A program made the position numbers and the translations under genes. This document shows, one piece after another, positions 1 through 8,724 of a stretch of DNA of 64,000 nt; the stretch's first letter is position 1; every line of letters starts with the position of its first letter. The notes beneath the pieces were generated by a model, which made no database searches, was not told the origin of the DNA, and saw only the letters and a list, made by a program, of their open reading frames with translations. Source of the DNA: Bacteriovorax sp. MedPE-SWde. GTDB taxonomy: Bacteria; Bdellovibrionota; Bacteriovoracia; Bacteriovoracales; Bacteriovoracaceae. The DNA is taken from assembly GCA_001874305.1 (NCBI GenBank), contig MPCU01000003.1:62001-126000 (forward strand), read 5' to 3'.

Positions 1-60
1 TATAGAAATGAAGAAGAATTAAATAACTTAGTTGATCAGGTATGTGATCACTTACTTTAA
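1..60 (+). CDS. 3' end of an upstream protein-coding gene (partial)
   Basis: Frame 1 is open from the first base and ends in TAA at 58-60, giving 19 residues (YRNEEELNNLVDQVCDHLL). The stop lies 10 bp before the start of the subtilase gene, and the stop-SD-start spacing is typical of an operon. The fragment is too short to assign a family. An open frame of 19 codons can occur by chance, so the call rests mainly on the spacing. Confidence 0.5.
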   Translation, partial: YRNEEELNNLVDQVCDHLL

Positions 61-70
61 GGATGAAGTA

Positions 71-1291
71 ATGAAGAAAATACTATTACCACTACTATTT
101 ACACAATTTGTAAGTGCAGACTTTCTTATTATGGTTAAAGACCAATCTCTTAATACTATTTTTGAACAGAGAGATTATATTGGGAATTTTCCACATCCAA
201 CATATCAAGTAGAAGACCTTCAGGGCGTAAGTCCAATAATGATTCAAAATGATTCACTTGTTATAGACGTAAATCATGAAACATTTATTTCTAATATTAC
301 GAGTGACCCGATGAGTGAAATTCAATGGGGTTTAAAGAACCTTGGAAATAATGAGCCAAGAAGAGGTGGTGGAAGAATTCCTATCCCAGGTGTCCTTGGA
401 GCAGATATTAATATTGAGAATGTTTGGAAAGATCACCCTGGTTCTAAAGACATTGTTATCGCTGTAGTTGATACAGGTGTTGATTATAAGCACGAGGATC
501 TTAAGGGAAATATGTGGAAGAACACTGCCGAGTTAAATGGCCGACGTGGTGTTGATGATGATGGAAATGGATTTGTAGATGATATCTATGGATATAATTT
601 TTCCAAAGGTAATAGTAATCCAATGGACGACAATAAGCATGGAACTCATGTTAGTGGGATTATCGGTGCTGAACATAATAGCGTTGGTGTTGCAGGAGTA
701 GTAAAGAATGCAACTATCATGGCGGTAAAATTCATGGACAGAAAAGGTCGAGGGGATCTTGCGAAGGCACTACAGGCCACAAAGTATGCGGTGGAAAATG
801 GTGCTCAGGTAATTAATAACTCATGGGGAAGTTTAGGTCATTCTCAAATACTAGAAGATTATATGAGTGCAGCTTCTAAGAAAGGTGTGATCTTTGTTGC
901 AGCAGCAGGAAATAACTATAAAAACCTAGATGAAAGCCCTCTATACCCAGCTGCTTTTAGAATACCAAATCAGATAACTGTTGCAGCATTAAACCCTGAG
1001 AATAGAATGACTGGCTTTTCTTGCTATGGAAGAGAAACTGTTCATCTGGCGGCTCCTGGGCGAAATATAATTTCAACTGCTCCAAAGAATAAATACTTAG
1101 TACTTTCAGGTACTTCGATGTCAGCACCATTTGTTGCAGGGGCGATTGCTCTTTATAAAGCGAAGCATCCAACTGCTTCAGTTAAAGAGATTAAAACTAA
1201 AATTATCGACTCCGCAGTCTACGTTCCTCACTTTTCAGGTAAAACCTACAGTGAAGGTCGTTTAGACATGGAAAACTTCTTAATGCCTTGA
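71..1291 (+). CDS. Secreted S8-family serine protease (subtilase)
   Basis: A 406-residue protein that should be exported and degrade proteins outside the cytoplasm. The start is set at ATG 71, which follows AAGGATG and begins a signal peptide (MKKILLPLLFTQFVSA); the frame is open further upstream but without an SD. The complete catalytic set of the family is visible: Asp134 (VVDTG), His190 (HGTHVSG), oxyanion Asn281 (AAGNN) and Ser349 (GTSMSAPF). An Asp/Asn-rich insert between Asp and His (VDDDGNGFVDDIYGYNF) resembles the calcium-binding insert of many marine subtilases. Residues 20-110 look like a short inhibitor-type propeptide region. It is followed 12 bp later by the cysteine-cluster gene, so the two are probably co-transcribed. 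In a predator it could digest prey protein, but that is inference. Confidence 0.93.
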   Translation: MKKILLPLLFTQFVSADFLIMVKDQSLNTIFEQRDYIGNFPHPTYQVEDLQGVSPIMIQNDSLVIDVNHETFISNITSDPMSEIQWGLKNLGNNEPRRGGGRIPIPGVLGADINIENVWKDHPGSKDIVIAVVDTGVDYKHEDLKGNMWKNTAELNGRRGVDDDGNGFVDDIYGYNFSKGNSNPMDDNKHGTHVSGIIGAEHNSVGVAGVVKNATIMAVKFMDRKGRGDLAKALQATKYAVENGAQVINNSWGSLGHSQILEDYMSAASKKGVIFVAAAGNNYKNLDESPLYPAAFRIPNQITVAALNPENRMTGFSCYGRETVHLAAPGRNIISTAPKNKYLVLSGTSMSAPFVAGAIALYKAKHPTASVKEIKTKIIDSAVYVPHFSGKTYSEGRLDMENFLMP

Positions 1292-1303
1292 TATACAAGG
1301 CAT

Positions 1304-1906
1304 ATGCTATTTAAAGAATTACTAGGCGAGATCTACGACTCCCACAATATTTCAAAGGCCTCTAAGAGAAGAGAGCTGCTCGCAGAGCAAATGCTTTCAA
1401 ATGAAAAGGCCGGAAAAGACTGTATGAGTTGTACAGGTCGTTGCTGTACATTCGAAGCAAATTCTATGCAAATGACTTCTCTCGAAGCGCTTGAAGCAAT
1501 GACTGTTCTTGAAGAGAAGGGTCTCTTAAATGACGAAGTGAAATCTCGTCTTCAAAAATGTATTGATGAGTTTAGACTAGATAAGTATATCCAAATTGGC
1601 CCAGGTGAATACTTTAGAAAATCATACACATGTCCATTTTTCTTCTTTCCAGAGTTTGGCTGTGGACTTGGCATTGATAATAAGCCATATGGTTGTATCG
1701 CTTTTAATCCATGTGAAAGTGGAATTGAAGACGGTGGAAATTGTCAGTCTGATTTAGATATTCAAGAAAAGAGAAATGATTTATTTGAAGAGGAAGAAGA
1801 TAGAGCCAATGAAGCACTATTTAAAGAGAAAGGGATCAGCATTTTAAAAGAGCCGATCCCAATTAAGTTACTAGAGTTTTGGAATAAATTCGTCAAAGAA
1901 AGCTAA
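1304..1906 (+). CDS. YkgJ-type cysteine-cluster protein (putative zinc/iron-chelating)
   Basis: A 200-residue cytoplasmic protein with the CxxCxxxCC signature at Cys40, Cys43, Cys47 and Cys48 and a second set at Cys110, Cys120, Cys131 and Cys137. This is the arrangement of the YkgJ/UPF0153 family, which is predicted to bind zinc or an iron-sulfur cluster and has no firmly established reaction. The C-terminal third is charged and rich in Glu. It lies 12 bp after the subtilase gene on the same strand. Its last 36 bp overlap the 3' end of the convergent gene at 1871-2815. Confidence 0.8.
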   Translation: MLFKELLGEIYDSHNISKASKRRELLAEQMLSNEKAGKDCMSCTGRCCTFEANSMQMTSLEALEAMTVLEEKGLLNDEVKSRLQKCIDEFRLDKYIQIGPGEYFRKSYTCPFFFFPEFGCGLGIDNKPYGCIAFNPCESGIEDGGNCQSDLDIQEKRNDLFEEEEDRANEALFKEKGISILKEPIPIKLLEFWNKFVKES

Positions 1907-2815
1907 GAAAGATCCCGTAGATGGATCGTACTTACTAAAACAGCCTTTTACTTTTCCAGTAGAAATTGTTGCCTGACTCATAAGTTGAGATTTATTAGTG
2001 AAGCTAAATAGCCTTCTCTTTGGCCATAATTTACGTGCTCTCATCAGCTTCTTTGTAGGATAGACAAAGATGAAGTCAAGATTTTGTGAATAGAGCATAC
2101 CATCAATAAGCTCTAAGCTTGGCTCATGCAATGCTTCTCTGTTTTGTTTTATAGATATTGCCTTTAACTTATTTAAACTCTTATCAGCAATTACAAGGCC
2201 TTCAAATGCTCTTGTCTTCTTTCCAAAGTCATAAGTTACATTATCGTATGCGATATAAACTTTGTTCTCGTTTCTATCGACTGCAATTCCTGTCGCTGCC
2301 GAAAGATGATTCTTTGCATGTGGAAGTTCAAATAACTTCTCTGTTCTAGTATTCGTTGTCATATCTATTTCTGAAACTCCTAAGCTTCCATGAGCAACAT
2401 AGATTTTATCAGCAATAACTTCAATCTCTCTTGGCATTTGATGTTTGTGATCAATATAGGTATCAGTCGTTGAGAATGCATTTAATGGAATAAGAGTGGT
2501 TTTATCTAATACTAAAACAGTATCAAAACTAAGAATAAATATTTTCTGACCAACTTCTTTGAGATCGATAACTTCATCGCGTGATGGAATTGAATAGCGA
2601 CTACCATTCTTGTAGAAGCCTACAAAGTTTCCTGATGAATGAGATTTTCCATAGATATAAAGTCTATCAATACCTTGATGAAACTTAATATCATCCCTAA
2701 TAAGTTGACTGCCTTCAACTTTAATAGACTCTTGGCAAAACTCATTTAATATTGAGTTTGATAGAACTGAAGTAGAAATTAACAAAGCAAGCGATAGTAT
2801 TTTAAATACTTTCAT
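1871..2815 (-). CDS. Exported beta-propeller-like protein, function unknown
   Basis: A 314-residue protein with a clear signal peptide (MKVFKILSLALLISTSVLS) and an AAGGGG SD just upstream of the ATG. The mature part is a run of beta-rich repeats such as KIFILSFDTVLVLDKTT and NKVYIAYDN, with the pattern 'KIYVAHGSLGVSEIDMTTN'. This is typical of YncE/NHL/glutaminyl-cyclotransferase-like propellers. I cannot assign a specific family or see a catalytic residue set. It probably acts in the periplasm or outer envelope. The 3' end overlaps the cysteine-cluster gene by 36 bp in convergent orientation. Confidence 0.7.
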   Translation of the reverse strand: MKVFKILSLALLISTSVLSNSILNEFCQESIKVEGSQLIRDDIKFHQGIDRLYIYGKSHSSGNFVGFYKNGSRYSIPSRDEVIDLKEVGQKIFILSFDTVLVLDKTTLIPLNAFSTTDTYIDHKHQMPREIEVIADKIYVAHGSLGVSEIDMTTNTRTEKLFELPHAKNHLSAATGIAVDRNENKVYIAYDNVTYDFGKKTRAFEGLVIADKSLNKLKAISIKQNREALHEPSLELIDGMLYSQNLDFIFVYPTKKLMRARKLWPKRRLFSFTNKSQLMSQATISTGKVKGCFSKYDPSTGSFLAFFDEFIPKL

Positions 2816-2881
2816 ATATACCCCTTTAAGTTATAAATAGATTACTATTTTCACCTATAAGGACACTTGTTGAAAGTTACA

Positions 2882-3358
2882 TTATCTATCATTTACACGT
2901 AGAGAAACGTCCTTTTTGATAACCTGTTTAAGACTAATAAATGATTCAGTTGATTGAACTTCTTTGATACTTTGAAGCTTACCAATTAAAAACTGATGGA
3001 AGTGCTCGATATCATGTAGAAGTACCTTAACTATGAGTGCATATGATCCAGTCGTGTAATAGGCCTCGACAATCTCATCTATCTTCTCCATTTGGGCGAT
3101 AACCTTTTCAACATCTTTAGCATTCTTTAGGTGAACCCCAAGTAATACTGTGACGTCAAAACCTAACTTCTTATGATCGAGTTGAATTGAGCTACCAGAG
3201 ATGATCTTAGCTTCTTTTAACTTCTCAACTCTTTGGTGAATAGTTCCACCTGAGACATAGAGCTTTCTCGCCATTTCTAGAAAAGGCATTCGAGCATCCT
3301 TTCTTAAATAGTTGAGAATTTTAATATCGAGACTATCGATTTCGTAGTTTGTATCCAC
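2882..3358 (-). CDS. Lrp/AsnC-family transcriptional regulator
   Basis: A 158-residue regulator with an N-terminal winged helix (IDSLDIKILNYLRKDARM; helix-turn-helix LYVSGGTIHQRVEKLKEA) and a C-terminal RAM/AsnC ligand-binding domain (from about residue 65, with YYTTGSYALIVKV). The frame is open back to GTG 3400, but GTG 3358 has AAAGG seven bases upstream and gives the usual family length. It diverges from asnB across about 130 bp. In E. coli, AsnC controls an asparagine synthetase gene, so this regulator probably controls asnB and itself in response to asparagine or a related amino acid. The regulatory link is inference from position. Confidence 0.9.
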   Translation of the reverse strand: MDTNYEIDSLDIKILNYLRKDARMPFLEMARKLYVSGGTIHQRVEKLKEAKIISGSSIQLDHKKLGFDVTVLLGVHLKNAKDVEKVIAQMEKIDEIVEAYYTTGSYALIVKVLLHDIEHFHQFLIGKLQSIKEVQSTESFISLKQVIKKDVSLRVNDR

Positions 3359-3440
3359 TATTACACCTTTGAAATGAGGATTTAATAGAAAATTTATCAC
3401 TTTGGTAATTTCTTCGCAAAAGTAATGGTCATCTATTGAA

Positions 3441-3465
3441 AAATATTCAGTAAATGGCGATATTT
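3441..3465. promoter_or_regulatory. Dyad in the asnB/Lrp intergenic region, possible regulator site
   Basis: AAATAT (3441-3446) and ATATTT (3460-3465) form inverted arms around a 13-bp centre, directly upstream of the asnB SD. Lrp/AsnC proteins bind AT-rich dyads of about this size. AT-rich arms like these arise easily by chance. Confidence 0.3.
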
Positions 3466-3485
3466 AGTAATGAATCGGAGGAAGT

Positions 3486-5072
3486 ATGTGTGGATTTCTA
3501 GTAGTTACAGGTGAATTAGGTAAGTTTGAAAAGAGTTTTGAGGATGCATTTCAAAGCATAGCTTTTCGTGGTCCAGATCAACAAGAGGTTTTAGAGCTTA
3601 AGAAAGGTCGATTAGGATTTCATCGATTGGCCATAATGGACCTTTCTTCCAAAGGTGGACAGCCATTTAAGACAGCAAAAGAGACACACCTCGTTTGTAA
3701 CGGAGAGATCTATAATCATAGAGAATTAAAATCAGACTATAGAGAACGCTATGACTTTCGATCAGATTCTGATTGTGAAGTTATACTTCCAATCTTTGAA
3801 GAATATGGGATTGAAAAACTTTGTCATATTTTAGATGGAGAGTTTGCATTTATTTTAGAAAGTGATGGAATATTCTATGCTGCTAGAGATCCTCTAGGTA
3901 TTAGACCTTTATTTGCAGGCAAGTCTAAATTTGATGGCTCTCTTTGCTTTGCTTCAGAGGTTAAGGCACTTGTTGATTTATGTGAAGACATTAAACCATT
4001 TCCTCCTGGATATTATTATGATGGAGCAGAGTTCATTTCTTTTTTTGATGTAAGAGAAATTGAATATAGAGCGAAAGAAGCTCTTGAAGATATTTATATT
4101 GGTGTTCACGATCATCTCGTTGCAGCCGTAAAAAAGAGGCTTGATTCGGATGCTCCTGTTGGATTTCTGCTTAGTGGTGGACTTGATTCGTCACTAGTCT
4201 GCGCAATAGCCGCAAAACTATCTGATAAGCCGATAACTACTTTTGCCGTAGGAATTGACACAAACCCAATTGATTTAAAATATGCAAAAATTGTCGCCGA
4301 CTATCTAGGGACTGATCACCATGAAGTAACGTTCACTAAAGAAGAGACATACGATCATTTAAGCGATCTTATTTATCATCTTGAAACTTGGGATATTACA
4401 ACTATTCGAGCAGCAATGGGTATGTCTAAGGTTTGTGAGTATGTAAAAGAGAAAACAGATATAAAAGTTATTCTAACAGGTGAAGTTAGCGATGAGCTAT
4501 TTGGATATAAGTATACTGATTTTGCACCAAGTCCATTGGAGTTTCAAAAAGAGGCGCAAAAACGTGTTGAGGAATTATATATTTACGATGTACTAAGAGC
4601 AGATAGATCAATCAGCGCTCACTCTCTTGAAGCAAGAGTTCCATTCAGTGATAAAGATTTTGTTACTTATGTGATGGGTATTAACCCTGAACAAAAAATG
4701 AATTGGAGTGGAGAGGGGAAGTATCTATTGAGAAAAGCTTTTGATAGAGATGATTACCTACCACAGGAAATTCTCTTTCGTGAAAAGGCGGCTTTTTCAG
4801 ATGCTGTAGGACATGATCTTGTTGACTGGCTTAAGGAGCTAGCAGAGAGTAAATATAGCGATTCTGATTTTGAGAAAAAGAAGCAAAAGTATGAATATGG
4901 TACTCCTTTTACAAAAGAGTCACTTCTATATAGGGAGATATTTGAAGAGCACTTTAAGGGACAGGCCAAGCTTATTAAAGATTTCTGGATGCCCAATAGA
5001 GAATGGAAGAACTGTGATGTAAAAGATCCATCAGCAAGAGTTCTTCCAAACTATGGAAAGAGTGGTCAGTAG
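3486..5072 (+). CDS. asnB: Glutamine-hydrolysing asparagine synthase
   Basis: This 528-residue enzyme converts aspartate, glutamine and ATP to asparagine, glutamate, AMP and PPi. The N-terminal class II glutaminase domain starts with the catalytic Cys2 (MCGF) and contains RGPD and CNGEIYNH. The C-terminal synthase domain has the ATP pyrophosphatase loop SGGLDSSL near residue 230 and the downstream GEVSDELFGY and SLEARVPF motifs. The start is fixed by GGAGG five bases upstream and by the need for Cys at position 2. It diverges from an Lrp/AsnC regulator. Its stop codon abuts the stop of the convergent gene with no spacer. Confidence 0.96.
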   Translation: MCGFLVVTGELGKFEKSFEDAFQSIAFRGPDQQEVLELKKGRLGFHRLAIMDLSSKGGQPFKTAKETHLVCNGEIYNHRELKSDYRERYDFRSDSDCEVILPIFEEYGIEKLCHILDGEFAFILESDGIFYAARDPLGIRPLFAGKSKFDGSLCFASEVKALVDLCEDIKPFPPGYYYDGAEFISFFDVREIEYRAKEALEDIYIGVHDHLVAAVKKRLDSDAPVGFLLSGGLDSSLVCAIAAKLSDKPITTFAVGIDTNPIDLKYAKIVADYLGTDHHEVTFTKEETYDHLSDLIYHLETWDITTIRAAMGMSKVCEYVKEKTDIKVILTGEVSDELFGYKYTDFAPSPLEFQKEAQKRVEELYIYDVLRADRSISAHSLEARVPFSDKDFVTYVMGINPEQKMNWSGEGKYLLRKAFDRDDYLPQEILFREKAAFSDAVGHDLVDWLKELAESKYSDSDFEKKKQKYEYGTPFTKESLLYREIFEEHFKGQAKLIKDFWMPNREWKNCDVKDPSARVLPNYGKSGQ

Positions 5073-5912
5073 TTACTGATCACTCTCGCTTAATTGAATA
5101 TAGATATATGGTGCATTAACTTTCATCGTGTCACTTTGGGCCTTTCTTAGCTCTTTAAATAATGTCTTTTTAACATTAATGAAGCCGGCCTTCGCTTTCG
5201 TTAATTTAATTCTAACTTGACGCTTGGCTTGAAAGTAATGTGTTTGACCTTCAAACTTAACTTTCATTCCTTTTGTCACATCACCTTTAATTTGTCCTGA
5301 GAAGCTATGATTATTGATATTAATTCTTAGTTTATCTAATGATATTTGAGACCCTAAGATTTCACCATCGCCATACTCATTAGGTATAATTGATACAAAC
5401 TCACTTTTACCTGTATTAAGTCTTAGGTTGTTGAGAGAAACTGAAGCACTCTTAAGACATGCGCTTAAAAGGTCATCAGTTACATCATCATAAACCTTTT
5501 CACGATTACAATTAATTGAAGCACCGTTGAAGCTAGTACTCATATCTTCAGCTCTAGCATTAGCACTCGCCATTCTTAATCCAATCTTCTTTTCTGAATT
5601 GTTGAAGTAGAGTTGCGATAAATTAATTCTATCTGCATCAGTGATACCAAGAGCGCTAAGATCTAGTTCAAAAGATTTATCTTCATTTTCACCAGTGAGG
5701 TTAAAAACTAATAATCCGTTGTAGTTTTCTACTTCTAGTTTAGGTGAAGTATACTCACCGAACTCTTGAAACTTTACGTAGTCTGCTGATCCTGTTCCAC
5801 TTGGTGTTGAATACTTTGCGTTGAGATTGTCGAGTTTACCTTTTGGTAGTCCGGCCTCTGTAGCAAAAACACTAGTGGCCAGAGTCATAATTAGAAATGA
5901 CTTCATTAACAT
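5073..5912 (-). CDS. Exported protein of unknown function
   Basis: A 279-residue protein with a short signal peptide ending near VFA|TEAG. The rest is hydrophilic and beta-rich, with many Asn/Ser residues and a conserved-looking core (ASINCNREKVYDDV; SFSGQIKGDVTKGMKVKFEG). It may fold as a periplasmic beta sandwich, but I recognise no family. AAGGAGG lies four bases before ATG 5912 and ten before the in-frame ATG 5906, so either start is possible. The stop codon sits directly against the asnB stop. Confidence 0.65.
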   Translation of the reverse strand: MLMKSFLIMTLATSVFATEAGLPKGKLDNLNAKYSTPSGTGSADYVKFQEFGEYTSPKLEVENYNGLLVFNLTGENEDKSFELDLSALGITDADRINLSQLYFNNSEKKIGLRMASANARAEDMSTSFNGASINCNREKVYDDVTDDLLSACLKSASVSLNNLRLNTGKSEFVSIIPNEYGDGEILGSQISLDKLRININNHSFSGQIKGDVTKGMKVKFEGQTHYFQAKRQVRIKLTKAKAGFINVKKTLFKELRKAQSDTMKVNAPYIYIQLSESDQ

Positions 5913-5976
5913 ATGGCCTCCTTGTCTGATATGTCTGTGTGACAGTCATATCGGCAAAAAGTGCCTAATACATTAC

Positions 5977-6633
5977 TTATGCTTTTTGAATAAGGAAGAT
6001 CCCGTCTCTGAGGGGCAGTAGAGTAGCGTAGAGATTTACTTGGTTTTCTACATAGTCATTAAACTCTTTCAAATAGACTGTTGATTTATCTTCCTCGTCG
6101 CCTTCCATTCCATCAACGACACGCGCACTCCATAGAACATTGTCGACAATGATTATTCCTTTCTCTGAAAGAAGTGGAAGAGTTTGTTTGAGATAGTTAA
6201 TGTAGTTTCTTTTGTCTGCATCGATAAAAACCATGTCAAAAGTTTTCTCTTCTTCAGCAAGTTCAGGAATTACTTTAATTGCTTCTCCAAATACGGCCTC
6301 AATCTTTGGGCCATGATCAGATCTGTCCCAATAGGACTTTGCAAATTTATTGATTTTCTTATTCTTATCTATTGTTATAACACTTCCATCTTCTGGTAGT
6401 GCTTCGGCCATGGCCAATGCTGAATAACCTGTAAAGGTACCAATTTCTAAAATATTCTTTACTCCATGACTCTTAATAAGAAAACCAAGTGTTGACGCTA
6501 CAAGGTCGCCACAAACCATTCTTCCAAGTGGATGATTTTCTTTTGTATATTCACCTAACTCATTACAAAGAGTTGATGGTGTATTTGATTTTTGGATAGC
6601 GTAATTTTCTATTCTTTTGTCGATGAAGTTCAT
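5977..6633 (-). CDS. Class I SAM-dependent O-methyltransferase (CCoAOMT-like)
   Basis: A 218-residue cytosolic methyltransferase of the caffeoyl-CoA/catechol O-methyltransferase type (PF01596). SAM-binding motif I is LEIGTFTGYSALAMA, followed by the acidic ribose-binding ITIDK, the metal-site FIDADKRNY and the IIVDNVLW strand. These residues bind SAM and the divalent cation that orients the substrate hydroxyl. The bacterial substrate is usually unknown and cannot be read from sequence. No good Shine-Dalgarno precedes ATG 6633, so the start is less certain than the family. Confidence 0.9.
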   Translation of the reverse strand: MNFIDKRIENYAIQKSNTPSTLCNELGEYTKENHPLGRMVCGDLVASTLGFLIKSHGVKNILEIGTFTGYSALAMAEALPEDGSVITIDKNKKINKFAKSYWDRSDHGPKIEAVFGEAIKVIPELAEEEKTFDMVFIDADKRNYINYLKQTLPLLSEKGIIIVDNVLWSARVVDGMEGDEEDKSTVYLKEFNDYVENQVNLYATLLPLRDGIFLIQKA

Positions 6634-6692
6634 GAGAATAAATTAACATGGCGAGGATCGCTTGGGAAGTTCACAAATGTATTGAGAGAGAG

Positions 6693-6729
6693 GATAACTC
6701 ATGAAGTATTTCAACTATCATGAGTTATC
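6693..6729. other. 12-bp perfect inverted repeat (hairpin) between two leftward genes
   Basis: GATAACTCATGA (6693-6704) and its exact reverse complement (6718-6729) flank a 13-base loop. It lies downstream of the lipoprotein phosphatase and upstream of the O-methyltransferase on the minus strand. Neither strand has a U tract after the stem, so it is not a textbook terminator. It could be an RNA processing or stability hairpin, or an operator. Confidence 0.5.
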
Positions 6730-6749
6730 TCAAGGAAGGGGGGAGATTT

Positions 6750-7280
6750 TTATTGTAAGAATTCTCTTAACTTTTTCTCCATTTTCTCTTTAGTCATTCC
6801 AACACCTTTAGCAACAGTTATTGATCTTTCAATATCAACACCGTGATCTAGGTTTAAGTGGGCACCGAGCCATGCAGCCGCTCTGTTTCCACTTGAGCAA
6901 TGAATAAATATCTTCTTATTATGATTATCTCTTACTATTTTATGAATATCTTGAATTGCTTTGCGAGATATTCTCTTGTCTTTAGTAAAGAAAGGAACTT
7001 GGAAATAATCAAGTCCAGATTCTTTTACAATCTTTTCTTCATCAAATTTCTTGAATTCATTCTTTCCTCTTAGATTGATCACTAGCTCATAGTTTTGATC
7101 TTTAAGGGACTTTAGAGATTTAATATCTGGTTGACCAGCAAAGGTCAGAGGTCCATATCTTTTTAAATCTATTAATGTTCCAATGTCCTTTGCCTTTTCA
7201 ATACTGTGAGGGTGCTCTCCAAAGCTTGCGCAAGAGACTGTAATAAAGGCGACTAGGATCAACGTAATTAAATTCTTCAT
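6750..7280 (-). CDS. Lipoprotein with DUF442/BLH-type phosphatase-like domain
   Basis: A 176-residue protein with a lipobox ending at Cys17 (TVSCAS), so probably a lipoprotein of the inner or outer membrane. Residues 40-145 match the cysteine-phosphatase-like 'beta-lactamase hydrolase-like'/DUF442 fold: TFAGQPD at the start, GLDYFQVPF, and the P-loop IHCSSGNRA with Cys128 and Arg133. Spacing is C-x4-R, as in this family and rhodanese-type loops, rather than the C-x5-R of classical PTPs. The substrate is unknown. A lipid-anchored version outside the cytoplasm is unusual but known for dual-specificity-like folds. Confidence 0.78.
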   Translation of the reverse strand: MKNLITLILVAFITVSCASFGEHPHSIEKAKDIGTLIDLKRYGPLTFAGQPDIKSLKSLKDQNYELVINLRGKNEFKKFDEEKIVKESGLDYFQVPFFTKDKRISRKAIQDIHKIVRDNHNKKIFIHCSSGNRAAAWLGAHLNLDHGVDIERSITVAKGVGMTKEKMEKKLREFLQ

Positions 7281-7370
7281 GTAAACTCCTTTTGTATCTA
7301 ATTAAACTGTAACAGAGCTGAACGAAAGAAAGTTTGATTTAGGTCAAGTTCTTGTCAATAATTTGAGAAC

Positions 7371-8180
7371 TTAGACTTTTTTCTTCTTTAAGTTACGGTA
7401 TTTCTTAGGTGTCTCGTCCATAAAAGTCTTAAACTCTCTATTGAAATGTGCTTGGTCGAAATAACCACTCTCGTGTGAAACATCAGTTAAGGAATCATCT
7501 CCGTCTTTTGCAATAACTGACTTGGCCTTTGTTATTTTTTGAACTCTTGCATAAACACTTGGTGAGACTCCTACGAAATTTTTGAATTTACGCTGTATAT
7601 CTCGAGATGATATTGAAAAAGTGTCACTAAGCTCTTGTGTAGTAGCTTCTGGATTACTATCAATATACTTGATGATTTCATCGAGTTTTTGATCAAATTG
7701 AATTTTATCTATTTTCTTTATCAGAGCTTTTTCTATACATGTCTGAATGTCTTTATCGTCATCTAAATTGTCTAGATCCTTATACAGACCTTGTGCAAAG
7801 TCGCAGTGGTCAGAATTAGTTTCTATGATTTTATCAATCAATTCTTCCATTGGAACTGAAAAGTAATGATGACCTGTATTTGGAAAGAATCTTATCCCTA
7901 CGGCCCTAACTCTGCCTTTAAAAATAAATTTCATTAGGTGTCTCGTTGGGCCCATCGTTGTAATCTTATGGTTTTTGGAATTATGAACTCCATCTTGCTC
8001 ATAAGTAACGCTATCACCAAAGTTAAAAACAAGCCCTGAACAGCAATCAGTTAGGACTTTAAAGCTGTGTTCTTCTTTAAGCCCTTCTTGATTTGTTACA
8101 AACCATACTGACTTAATATATCGCCTAAGGTCATCGCACGGTTCAAAAATTCGTAAATTTATTTCTTCTAAGTTTTGCAT
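7371..8180 (-). CDS. AraC-family transcriptional regulator
   Basis: A 269-residue regulator. Residues about 165-265 form the AraC/XylS DNA-binding domain with two helix-turn-helix units; the second has the family signature GYFDQAHFNREFKTFMDETPKKYR. The first is TTQELSDTFSISSRDIQRKFKNFVGVSP. The N-terminal half resembles the DUF6597 sensor domain seen in many such regulators (FEPCDDLRRYIKSVWFV; GIRFFPNTGHHYF). It diverges from the AhpD-like/DoxX-like pair, its most likely target. A weak hairpin (AAGTTCT/AGAACTT, 7346-7372) sits at its 3' end. Confidence 0.9.
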   Translation of the reverse strand: MQNLEEINLRIFEPCDDLRRYIKSVWFVTNQEGLKEEHSFKVLTDCCSGLVFNFGDSVTYEQDGVHNSKNHKITTMGPTRHLMKFIFKGRVRAVGIRFFPNTGHHYFSVPMEELIDKIIETNSDHCDFAQGLYKDLDNLDDDKDIQTCIEKALIKKIDKIQFDQKLDEIIKYIDSNPEATTQELSDTFSISSRDIQRKFKNFVGVSPSVYARVQKITKAKSVIAKDGDDSLTDVSHESGYFDQAHFNREFKTFMDETPKKYRNLKKKKV

Positions 8181-8247
8181 TTGTCGCTTTTATACAATTT
8201 CTGGTTTGTTTTCTCCACTATAGTAAATCAAAAACAAGGAGAAATGA

Positions 8248-8724
8248 ATGAAATCACGTATAGAATTTTACAAAACATCACCTGATGCTATGGCAGTATC
8301 TATGGAGCTAGAAGCATATATAAGAAGTTGTCATACAGAAAGGATGACACTTGATAAAAAATTGATTGAACTTGTTAAGCTAAGAGTCTCACAAATTAAT
8401 CAATGTGCTTATTGTATAGATATGCATACTAAGGATGCGAGACATATTGGTGAGAGCGAGGAAAGAATTAATCTTTTAAGTGCATGGAAAGATGCACCTT
8501 CATATACTGCAAAAGAAAGAGCTGGGCTTCTTTGGGCCGAAAGACTGACAAACATTGCTAATTTTGGTGTTAGTGATGAAGATTTTGAAAAAACAAGAGC
8601 TCACTTTTCTGAAGAAGAACTCGTAGATCTAACAGTTGTAATCAATGCCATCAACTCATGGAATAGACTAGCAATTAGTTTTAGACCTATTGTGGGGCAG
8701 TATCAAGCAGGCGACTATGCGTAA
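8248..8724 (+). CDS. AhpD-like carboxymuconolactone decarboxylase family protein
   Basis: A 158-residue all-helical protein of the CMD/AhpD alkylhydroperoxidase superfamily. The redox signature CAYCIDMHTKDA contains Cys53, Cys56 and His60, the pair and proton relay used in peroxide reduction. Many such proteins next to DoxX-like membrane proteins and AraC/Sigma regulators take part in oxidative-stress defence, with substrates undefined. The SD AAGGAG lies nine bases before ATG 8248. The next gene starts inside this one (8-bp overlap), so the two are translationally coupled. Confidence 0.88.
   Translation: MKSRIEFYKTSPDAMAVSMELEAYIRSCHTERMTLDKKLIELVKLRVSQINQCAYCIDMHTKDARHIGESEERINLLSAWKDAPSYTAKERAGLLWAERLTNIANFGVSDEDFEKTRAHFSEEELVDLTVVINAINSWNRLAISFRPIVGQYQAGDYA

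Noticed and set aside
7346-7372. Hairpin AAGTTCT/AGAACTT at the end of the AraC-family gene as a terminator
   Set aside because: Only 7 AT-rich pairs with a 13-base loop and no U tract; too weak to call.
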